64,000 nt of DNA from Ceriagrion tenellum (Eukaryota > Arthropoda > Insecta > Odonata > Coenagrionidae), in the NCBI GenBank assembly GCA_963169105.1, contig OY720637.1:59542964-59606963 (forward strand). The letters run 5' to 3'. The translations under genes and the position numbers were made by a program. The notes below the pieces were generated by a model. The model searched no databases and was not told where the DNA came from. It was given only the letters and a program-made list of their open reading frames with translations. Of the stretch, positions 1-12,000 are shown piece after piece. Each line of letters begins with the position of its first letter. The stretch's first letter is position 1.

Positions 1-3000
1 GAGAATTTAAAAGTTGGATTTGTTGATTGTGAGGAAGAGAAGAAGAGTATGGCAGCTAGTGATCTCATTGAGACAGGCATTCCTGAAGCATTGGATTGCC
101 AAAATTTGGAGAAGCAATTGATAAATTTGGTCCTCGAAACTTGTGAAGAGTACTGTAGTGGGGCATCTGTAAATAGTTCACGTGTGTTTGTCAATGCAAT
201 GTCAAATTTGGTCCTTGAATTTAATTCCGATGAACTAGTGTCACATTTGGCCCAGTATGCCAAAAGGGAGGACGATAGTCCTTTCTCACTGGAAAAATTA
301 CTTTCCTGGCTTCATGATCCTTCTATGTGTACATCGAATGTTGTTAAAGTACTGTTTTTGATTCTGGTGCGGTTGGATGCTGAAGAAAAAGACAGTATCC
401 TCACATCATTACTTGAGGTGAGATATATTTGCGGATGCATGTTAAATCAGGGGCTCTCAACCGATGAGGAAATCTTTCCCCGGGGAAATGTGACCAAAAT
501 TGTTCAAAACGTGACATTCTGTAGGTTATGTGAAAACCTGTAAAGTTGTAATTAGTTAAAATGTATTCAGTGGCTTTCGGTCAATGTTATTGAAAGCTGT
601 GGAATGCAGTCAATTCATAAATGCTCACATTATTTTAATTTGTTGAATTAAATTATTCTTTGTCAATTTATTTTGGGAATGAGCATGGGCATAATTTAAG
701 CATTTTGATTGAAGGAGAAGGGGGCTAAGATTACTGGGAATTGTGAGTAGGATGGTGAGTGCATGTGAAAGCCTTTTGAGAAAAATTTGCGACCACAGAG
801 TTATTGTGGAGATTCTCTATTTTCTCTGTTTAACCACTTTAATTAAATAACTTCTCTTAGAGAAATTAAGCAGAGTGACAAAAAATGTGCTTCTAAACTT
901 TATATTTCAGAGTTTGTATCATTGTGAAAATTTTTTTCCCTCAGTATTTTGGGAAGCAACTGCCGCCCCCGAATTACTCCAATGGGAATGGGATATGGGC
1001 TGATATTCTGAATGAAATTGCGTTAATGCTGTCTGCCAGAAATAGCTTTCGTTAGGCTTTTGTCTCGTAGAATAGTGTGTTATTCTTCGAAACAAGAGCG
1101 TAAAATAGCTATTTCTGGCAGATAGCATTAACGCTATTTCATTCAGAATAGCAGCCATGATGTTGTAAACTTTTTTATGAGGGATAGAGCAAAAAAGGTT
1201 GAGAACTACTGTTAATGGCAGCGATTTGTGGCATTTGTTTTGTGTTTTCTACAGTCTATTCACCTTCATGATTTTTTTCTCTCATTCCAGTTGAAAAATT
1301 TACTTATTTTACAATGGTGCCTCATTGATGCTGTGAATTCTCATAGTGGCGATCCCAGTGTGAGAAAGTGGCTCAAAAATCCTCAACTCTCTGAGATTGT
1401 TGTCAATATAGTGAGGGACATCAGCACTAATAGCCTGCGTGTTGGTGGAGCCGGTGATACGGAAGCTTTTCAGACCACTTGGGATGTGCTAAAGTGTTGT
1501 TTTTCTAAGACGTCTGATGGAGGTAAGTTGGAACGATTAGTTCTATTGTACATCCTGTGCTTAAGAGTTTTTTCTTATTTTTTTAAAATAAATTATAATT
1601 TTTACTTCATAATGATAAAGATATGGTCACAGCTTTTAGGGGAAATTTTAATTCTTAGAGGAAACAAAAATCATAAAAAATGACCTGTATCAATTAGTGA
1701 GAAGTATCATAAAGAATGACCAGATTTAGAAACTCAGTATTCATTGATAGAAACATACTACAAAACAGTGTAAAATTTCAAAACACTACTAGATCTAAAA
1801 GTTTCAACCATGGCATTGCAAATATTCTATATGTCCACCAGTTACAGCAAGGACAATGTCTAGACAATAGCTAAATTCGTCATACACTCTACTTAAGATA
1901 TCTTCATTGACAGAAGTGACAATAGCTCTTATTCTGGTTTTTAGCTCATCAATGTCTTGAGCTAAAGGGGGGATGAAAACGCATTCCTTCACATATCCCC
2001 ACAAGAAAAAATCGCATAGGGTCATGTCCAGAGGTCTTTGAGGCCAAGAACGTAGGGCATTGTCCCGGGATCCCATGCACCCTATCCAGCATTGAGGCAG
2101 TGTGTCATTGAGAAATTGTCGTACGTTATTGTGCCAATGTGGCGGGGCTCCATCCTGTTGGAATATGAAGTCATCGACTAAGACTCTTCCCTCTTACTTT
2201 CCCTCTACTCTTTTGTGGAACACCTTTGCTACTATGTCCCATTTTGCATCAATGTCTGAAAGTCATGGGTCTTGGAGTCTCAGATGGTGACATCTGATGA
2301 AAAAATTAGGTGTGCCAAAAATTTCTGGAATCGCATTATATTTAGGGGTCGCACACACAGCTTTTCGTTTAACATGAGCCGTAAGCAAACACCGTAAGCA
2401 AGCCCATTTGAAAAGCCCACGCTCCCGGGTCTCCACGCTGCTCCCCACCATTTCTTCCCCCACGTAGCGAAGGTTCGGATGAGTAGTCTGAAATTGGCTA
2501 CCACTTTGGAAAAGGGGTTGTTAACGACCTCTCCAAGTGTTGCATTGCTCTCATCAAGGCGTATTCTCAGGCTGAATTGACTAAGGATGACTGTCAAATG
2601 CAGCATCTATTCCAAATAGTCTCCAAGTACTGAAATGTTATGCCAAAGATGACCAAAATGGCGCTAACAGTCTTCAATGCAAATGCGATATTACGACGAT
2701 ATGACTCGTATTTTGTGAGCAAAGTGCAATCAAAATTCTCAAAAAGAGTGATATTAGAATTTAGTTCTCGTCCCGTCCATGGAGCTTCTAGTTACCATTA
2801 TATTAGTAAATGTTCTTAATACGAGGCTTTGTTCTTTGATTACCAGTCTCACCCCACTCCCAGAGTGGTATCCGATATCAGACGTATCCTACGTATCAGA
2901 ACCTTCGATAGGTGGGGGGCGACACGGAGGCCCGGGAGCGCTGGCTTTTCAAACACACAGCGCATGCTTATGGGAGCCACCATGTTAAACGAAAAGCTGC

Positions 3001-6000
3001 ATACACAACCCCTAAGTATAATCCAATTTCAGAAATTTTTTGCAGGCCTCATTTTCTCATCAAATGTCACCGTCTGAGACCCCAAAATTTCAGAAATTTT
3101 TGTAGGCCTAATTTTCCCATCAAATGTCACCGTCTGAGACCCAGACATTATATGTCTGAAAGATATATGCGATCCTAAGACTCATGACTTTCTGGTATCG
3201 GTGCAAAATGGGACAACCTAACCTTTGCCTGCTCCAGTTAATTCTAATTTGCTGGCTTCCACCAAGCAATTAAATGGATTAGTCGATTCTGTAACTTTTG
3301 ACTTGGAGCAGATTTGTCGTTCCTTTATTTTTCGTATTGCTTGTTAGTGAAAGGCTAATATGAAAAGTGGCCTCATCACTGAAAATTAACTGCAACATAA
3401 AACTATCATCCTCACTTTCCACTAAAAGAGCACTGCTGAAATCAACATGTTTCCTTTTATCACCAACACAAAGAGCTTGCACTGACTGTAGTCTCTGTGC
3501 TAGTCCTCTGCTTTGAATCTAGTGAGTATTTGGTAATTTTACCCTGTTTTGTAGTATGTTTCCATTAACAAATATAAAGTTTCAAAATCAGGTCATTCTT
3601 TTTATACACCTTGTACATAGAGATGTGGCACTAACCAGAGGGCAGATGTTAATGTGAGTTGTCTTACAATTTTCAATAACGGTCCATTTTACATGGCTAT
3701 TGAAATGTTTAATGATTAACCATCTTGTATAAAAAAGGGGATTGAACAAAAGCTTTAGTATTTCCTGGTATTAAAGCTATTATGGTATAAATGATTTTCT
3801 AAAGAAGTCTTTTGGGCATGGAGACAGCTAACCACCTGATATATAATGTATTCCACTGGATTAAGTAGGTTTCGTTGAATGTCAGAGAATCTCATCCCAG
3901 TTTTATACACATTCCAGGGCCTATCTTCCTCTAGTATATCCTTTTTCACCTCAGGATACGATCTACCTTTCTTTATCCCGTCCATGAAACATATTCTCTT
4001 TCTTCCCCTTCCCTGCTAGCCCAACGTCCTTCCCTCTTATCATTCAGCAACCCATCACCCTTTATTACATCCTTCAGCCATCTACCCTGTCTCTCCCAGA
4101 TTTCATTCAGTAGTTTCCTATCCTCGCCCACCATCTCAAGCACTTCCTCGTTAGTGTTCCTTTCTGTCCACTTCACCTTCTCCATCCTTCTCCACACCCG
4201 CATCTTAAATGCTTGCAGCCTATTCTCGTCCTCCTTCCGATGGGTCCAGGTTTCTGCCGCATACAGCACTATGCTACATATCAAGCTATTCACCAGCCTC
4301 TTCTTCACATCATTACCCAATGTCCCTGTCATCAGCTCCCATCTATTACTAAACGCCTCCTTAGCTGGCACTATTCTCTTCCGTATGTCTTTGCTACTAT
4401 GTCCATTTTCCCCTAGCGTGCTACCTAAGTAATTTAATTGTTCTACTTGCTCCAGTTTCTGCCCTCAACTGTTATCACAAGCCTTGCTTTCTTTGTCCTA
4501 CAGAATCTCATTACTTTTGTTTTCTTATGATTTATCTTCATTCTGAATATCCCACACTGCATTTCTAAAACATCTACCTAAGTTTGCAGTCCCTTTGAGG
4601 ATCCACTAACCAATGCCTGATAATACGCAAATCTTACCGACTTTATCATGTTCCCTCTTACTATGATTCCAACCTCAAGTTCTTCCCATGCCTGCCTTAC
4701 CGTTTCCTCAGCATAAATGCTGAAAAGTAACAGCGACAACAGGCACCCTTGCCTTACCCCTTGAACTATAGTTGCCCACCCTGATTCACAATCAGCCACC
4801 CTCATCTGCACCCTTTGAGTCATGTATAAGTTTTGGATTAGTCTCCTGTCTCACCAGTCTATTCCCATTTTCTCGAGTATTTCTGTTATTATATTTCAAT
4901 TTACCCTGTCGAAAGCTTTTTCAAAATCAATAAAGCATGCGAAAACGTCCTGGTTATTCTCTGTTTCTCTCCATAAGTGTTCTCATCACCGCTATCACAT
5001 CCCGAGTAGACCTCTGCTTCTGGAACCCAAACTGGTCATTGCCTAAATAGTAACTAGCCTTGCTCTCTAACCTTCTATTGATTACTCAAAGTAAAAGTTT
5101 AGCTGCATGTGAAATCAAACTGATTGTTCTATAGTCCTCGCATTCTGATGCATTCGTCTTTTTCGGGATAGGAATCAAGACTGTTTTCGTGAAGTCCTGT
5201 GGCAATACTTCCTTGTAGACCTTATGTATAAGTTCAAAAAAATCTTGCCTACTTACCTTTATTTCCTAAACTCTTCAGCAATTCCAAGGGTATGTTATCT
5301 ACTCTTACAGCTTTTCTTGCCTTCATCTCTATCAATGCTTTCTCTATTTCACTGTCAAGTATCATTGGCTCTTTATCTCTTTATGGCTCAATTATCATTG
5401 GTCTACAATTGCTCTCATATAGCTCCTCTACGTATTCTAGCCATCTTTCTTAAATATCTTCCTGCTCGATTAATATTCTACCTCTCTTGTCCTTAACCTT
5501 TGGTACTGTATGCCCTCACTTACCTCCCGATAGCAGTTTTACTCTAGCGTATAGCACCCACCCCCTACCCACTTCCCCTTCGTTTGGCAGTTTCTCCATT
5601 TCCTCGCATTGCATTTTCCACCAATTTTCATTTGCCTGATTGGTTATAAAATTATTGTTGTTATTGGTTATTGGTTATATTGGTTAGTATAAATTTCTTG
5701 GATAATTTTGACTTGTGTTAATTTCTTTTGTGTAATGGGTCAAAATCTTGGAAATTCAGACTTTTCCTAATGGAATTTTTTAAAGTCACTATATCTAGGT
5801 TGTATTTTGTTGATGATGTAGCCAAGTTGTATTTCAAGTTATAGCATTCAGTGGTGGTTTATGTTCAGTAAAACTTCTTGATTTAAGAACTTATGTGTGG
5901 GAAATTTTATCTTTGAAGTACAAAATAATTTGTGAAAGGGTGTATATTTTAGTGGTTCTAAACTTTGCCTATCCCATGTATCCATTGGGTATTTATTTTC

Positions 6001-9000
6001 GTCAAAATACTCTTTGCAGCTGGGTTCAGCGAATACCCTAATGAGTTACATCTACCATGTATTTTTCACTTACTCCACTGGGGAATGAGTTGCCTGGGTT
6101 GCAAACTATTGGTATGCATTTTTTTCATAATATTTTGCATAGTGTGTTGAAGTGAGTTTATATTCTTTCTTATTTTAGATTTTCCTGTTACAATGGATAC
6201 TCTGATTAGCATAGTCAAAGTATTATCTGATGGCATGTCTCCAAAAAAGTCACCAAATGTGACGCAAGCTGATCCAAATTCAACCGCACGGTTTGTTGGA
6301 GAATTGACTTGTGCCCTTTTCAGCAGAGAATCCAAATCATCTGTGCCTTTGGCTCTAATCCTCTTGGGGAAAGGAGATGACTCCATCAAGTCTCCAGCAG
6401 CTGGTAGGTTGTAAAAAATTTACAATTTAGAGAATGATTTTATAATGAGTTGACCTATTCATATAGTGTAGAAATTCTTTATTTCGACACAAACTAAACT
6501 ACCATTATTTCTGTGATTTTTAGGAATATACTTATAATTATAAGGTGAATTGTCAATATCACATGTGGAGGGCCTGAAAAATTTATGGGATATGTGTTGG
6601 ATTAGAGTATAAAGCAACCTGTCAACCTATTTTTCAAGAATCCTAATGGTAGTATGTCACTTGTCCTTGTTCAATTTGCTTTCCTTGTGAGAAACTTTTC
6701 CTTGAATCAGGGATATTACTGTACTTAACGAGGGTTATTTTTACTGATTGTATGAGTTTCATTATATATCTTGACAAATTTGTTTATGCTGTCCTATCAA
6801 TCATTATGTATCTTAGATCCTATCCTGTCCTAACTAAACCAAAATTTAATGTTTCATCTGAACTTTTCCCTCGTGTCATAGTAAAAACTGAACCAATCAG
6901 GAATCACACTTATCACTTTAAGTTTTTCTTCTTTCCAGGGAGTGTTCTTTGTGATTTGGCCCTGTCTATGTTCACAACCTGCTGTATTGGTCATCATCAC
7001 GCCTCTGTGCTTCATACTTCCACTCTGTCTTTACTTGGAACTGCTTGGCAAACTCTTGTTTCCTCAATGGCCTTGGCCTTGGGAATTGGCAGTAATGTCG
7101 GGCCCTTCATGGAGGTCACAGAAAAGTTTGCAAAAGCTACATGGATGTCTATATCACCATTGAATGGCAATGCCTCATTGGAAGTGGCGTCCATGAAAGC
7201 TGTTGCCTTCATGAAAGCCGCTCTTGAGGCATGCACAAATGATGACATCCTTTCAAAGGAAACTGTACTTGCTAGCCTCTGTGAAGGATTTTTTAACTTT
7301 GGCACAAGTTCTATGGATTGCTTATGGTCTAGTACGAGCAACGAGTTAATTACGCAAATGTGTTTAGCTGCTGAGTTACTGAGGAATTGCACAAACTTAC
7401 AGAAAGAGGTTATTGTTGAGGAGAGTGACCCGGAGAAGTTTTTGCAATCTATTTCTGTATCTATTTTTATTGTCAATGTCCTCTCAAACTTGGGTAAATA
7501 CTGTGGGTACCTCGAAGAAGAATCTAGTGAGGATGTTGAAGGCATTTCTGATGACCTTTCCAAGATAGAAGTTGAGGAGGACAAGTGTGAAAATGATGAT
7601 GGCCAAGAGCAACTTAAAAAGAAGATGTATGGAGACTTTCTTCTAAAATTTTTGGATCATTTAACGAAAGCTCTGAATGTGTTCTCATTATGTAAGCTGT
7701 TTTTGCTGCACTTCAAAAATGTGAGTTACCTTCCCCAAATTTTAGCATGGTGTCTTTAATTTTGCTCTGGGCGTAATTTTATTTCTACTCTTACATTTTA
7801 GGATCCTTTGAGCCTAAAAATCAATCCAAGGTACAAACTGTTGAAATCAAATCTTAAAACTGTCATCGGTGTAATGGATGATGAAGGGGTGAAGCAGTTG
7901 AAAGAGAGAGTAATAGCTCAGTGAGTATTAGAATCAATTGAAACGGCTTGATTGATTACATTTCAAAGTTATTATTATATTTTCTTTTGTTTTCATAGGG
8001 TGGAGGAATGTAATGGGCTGGGCCTATGGACCATTAGGTTTCTGTACTCTGAATTATTGTTTGGGAAAGATATGCTCAGTGTATTTGCTGATTTGAAATC
8101 AAACTCTTCCTTAACTCAATACCATGTGCAATTGATTCAGGTAATGATCTGTATTTAATTGATTTCTTTTCATTCGGCTCATGAATATACATATTTTATT
8201 GTTGTAACTTTTATAGGGTTAATCTAATGCAATTTCATCTGCTATATTTAACATGTGTTTCTTAAGTCTAAAGGCCTCTTTACACTGTACATTTTATTTT
8301 ACCAACAAATGTATTATTGAATCTACAAGAACCTGAATGGAATTGGAGCAGGTTCTATTTACTGTTACATCATTCAGACAATCATACAATTTGCCGCTTT
8401 TCACGGTACAATTTTCCTCCTACAAGAATTCATACATTTGTTTGTACTATAAGATGCATCGTGTAAAGCAGCCTTAAGAAATAGAAACTGAAATGACTTG
8501 ATTATTCACGACAAATTTTGGTTATTTAAAAGACAAAATTCTATAGAAAGATATCATAATGAAATTTATTGTAGGTTTTCACCGCTGTTTTCTATGCATT
8601 TTCATTTGAACTGAATATTTTAATGCTGTGAAGCAAGTCTATTCGCGTTGGAGAAATTTATTTACAAATTTTTGTGACTGTGACTAGGGTGAAAATAAAT
8701 CACAAAATCGCTGGATAACAGTTTTTGAAAGTTGGAGTAATTTTTGAAGTGGTTGTCATTTATTTTATGCTCATCAATAATTCTGTTTGTCATGTTTTCA
8801 GATTTTTTCATCCTTCCTACCTAAAGATGAGTTCGAAGAACTCACTTCAGAGTCTGCGAAGACTCTGCATTCTTATTCGAACGATGTGCACGAAGGAGGT
8901 GAAGCACTAATTGAAAATTGGCCTCACGGCTTTTTATCAATTGTTGTTTGTGCTGTGAGAAGTATGGCAATCCCATGGAATGAAGGGGAAGATAAAAAGA

Positions 9001-12000
9001 TGGAGAATTCAGTGAAAACAGCCCTAGAATCAATCCTTCTAACCCGTCAGTCTGGACTTAAGTAAATGAATTTTATTTAGTGATTAAACCTCTATCTTTT
9101 CATAAAAAATGTGGGTCTCTACTCAGATTTGAAATGTTAAGTTCTCATTGTTTGTTACTCATAATTAGTCGTTGAAGTGCACCTAGTATTTGGAAAAATA
9201 CCAGTAATGTAATTTTCAATTTTCCCAGGGACATGTCTTTGTGGACATACAGGGAAACCTTTGCTGCTGTGGAAGTTGCTGATTTTCTGGAAGGATGTGT
9301 GAAAAACTGCAGGAAAATGTTGTCACCAAATCAATGGGATTTGCTCTTGTGTTCAATGGTAGCATGGGTCCAGAGTTTAGCATCAATCTCAGAGAAGCAC
9401 ATTAATATTGGGCCCACAAGAAGTAAGATCAATTTTGTAACTTCCCTTAATAGATTTTTTTCTGGTAAAATGTTGAAGGTTAGATTGATATAATTTTGTT
9501 GTTTGTTATTTTTTTGTATTGTTAACTTTTAAGTTATAGCGTGGTGCTGTATGAGTCGGAAACTTGCTTGTTACAAAGGGAGGATGTACATAGACTTGAT
9601 GCATTTGAATTGTGGGTTTGGAGAAGGATGGAGTGGATGAGCTGGGTGCCAAGAAAGACAAAATGTGGTAATGGATAAGGTTAAAGAGGACAGGAATTTG
9701 TTTGCAGATGACAGGATAAGGCAGAAGGAAGGAGAACCTTTTTGATAGAAGAATACATGTTGAAGGGGGTACTAGGAGAGAGAACACTGGGGAAGTGTGG
9801 AAGAGGATAGGAATTCTAGACAAAATAAGAAGAGGAGGATAACATGGTTAATTAAGGAGGGATCTAATAGGGAGACATCTATTGAGAGGTAAGCGGGATG
9901 ATACCAGACTTTAGGATGCTAGGATAAGGACTGAATCATGATGGCTTTTGGGATAGCTTCTGCATTGTGTCATTTTTGTGACGACAGTTTTATGAGCATT
10001 CCAGCTTGCTTCTTCAGGTCCGAAGTGCTCACAATGCATTTTTGCCGCAATATATAGCCCGACGGAATGTCAAGTGCGATTTTTTTCTCATCTTTCTTTC
10101 CGTCTTTTCCCACATTTTTTGGAAGACCCGCTTCCAAGTGGTGGATTGTGTGTAACCATCTTCTCTGTTGACATCATGTGGTGTTTTGGGTATTTCAATT
10201 GCCTCCCAAATCAATCTGGGGAAGTACCGTGTCTCCTTCGCAATAATTTTTGCCTCCTCCAAATTCAAATTGTGTGATGGTCCGCTCCATGTGTGCTCTG
10301 CGATGACAGACCAGTTCGGTTGTCTATTTTTGATGACTCCTTGGTGTTCGGAGATGCGGCACTTCAGCGCTCAGGAGGTTTGGCCAATGTACGACTTCCC
10401 ACATTCGCATTTTAGGTTGTCAACTCCTCCTTGAGAGCCCTTCAGTAATTGGTCCTTGTGTCCACACAGTAGGTTCAATATTTTGGTGACGCAACTGTTC
10501 CTTGTCACTAATCAAATTTTTGGAGTACTCTGGCTATCTTTTCAGTGGTTCCGAAGATGGTTACATGCTATCCACCGATTGGAAGCGGGTGTTCTAAAAA
10601 ATGCAGGAACAGACGAAAAGAAAGACGAGAAAAAAATTGCGCTTGACCCTCCACCAGGCTACACATTGCGGCCAAAATGCATCGTGAGCACTTCAGACCT
10701 GAAGAAGCGAGCTGAAATGCTCATGCAACTGTCATCACAACAATGACACAAGCCATGACAAATGTGGAAGTTATCCCGAAAGCCATCATGATTCAGTCCT
10801 TATCCCAAATTCTGGCATATCATCCTGCTTCCCTCTCAATAGATGTCTTCCTATTAGATCCCTCCTTAATTCCCATGTTATCCACCTCTTCCATCTTGTC
10901 CAGAATTCCTATCCTCCTCCACACTTCCCCAGTGTTCTCTCCCCTATTACCCTCTACAACATGCTCTCTCATTTCAAAAAGGTTCTACTTCCTTCTACCT
11001 TTTCCTATCGTCTGCCATCATGATTCAAGACCACTCCGCAGAAGCTTTCACTACAACTTAAAAAAAGGACTGTTCAAAAACCTACCAGAGAGCTGTAGAA
11101 TACTCCAAAGATGAGTTTGGTAAAGGTTCATGATTAGATATAATAATAATTTATTACTTCCTTCTTAAATCCAAAGTTCATCGCAATTTAACATTGCAAA
11201 CTGATGAATCCTATACCAACAAATCCTTTGTATAGTCCTTGTAGAATAAAGTATTATTATTATTATTATTACAGAGAGTTGGTGGCATACCGTTGACCAT
11301 GCATCTTTGGCTTCATCCATTTTCCGTCTTGTTGCTACTGTTGTGGGCACAATCGAAGGACATGTATACAGTTCTGTTGAGGGATCAAATGTGGACGATA
11401 AGGAAACTGTGTTGGTTTCCACATGCCTGCCTGAAGATCTGATTTCAGAATGGCATGAGGTGTATGCAGATGAAATTTACCACCCCCTCATTCGGGTGTT
11501 TTCGTTGATGACAGGTTTGTTGGTTTCATTCAAAATTTTAAGCAGTGTCAGTAACCAGTAAGTATTTTCTTGTTATCTCTATATCTTTATCAAAGAGAGT
11601 GTAACAAATGGATTGGGCCCAGATTTTGAGGCTTACTAATATGGCTAGCCAAAGCTTTGTCATGAGAAAACCTTTTTGCTCCTATTAGTTCAACTTCAAT
11701 TTTAACTCCTACATTACGTGGGATACTCCCATATTTCTTGCATCATCTCCATTGTATAAATGTTGATGATTCCTGTTGATAAAGGGAAAGTCTGGCTTAA
11801 TTCCCTTCCTGTCGGCTCTCCTGGATCCAATATTCTTTTCTTTGTGCTCAGATGTTGCCCAGTGGATTCCTACTCCACAACTCACTTTACCTGCTGATTA
11901 TTCCATCAGATGTAACTCACCGATCGCTCCTTCTGTGTAACCAACTCTATTATTGTAAGAGAGCATAACAGTGTCACAGTAGCCTTTCCTTTATATTGCA

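Noticed and set aside
919..1158. 79-codon minus-strand open frame
   Set aside because: It spans the foldback element; its coding appearance comes from the palindrome.
6752..6938. Upstream extension of Ltn1 exon 4
   Set aside because: A clear acceptor TTTCTTCTTTCCAG at 6938 restores phase with exon 3; the open frame before it is intron.
7012..7584. 190-codon minus-strand frame
   Set aside because: Antisense shadow of Ltn1 exon 4.
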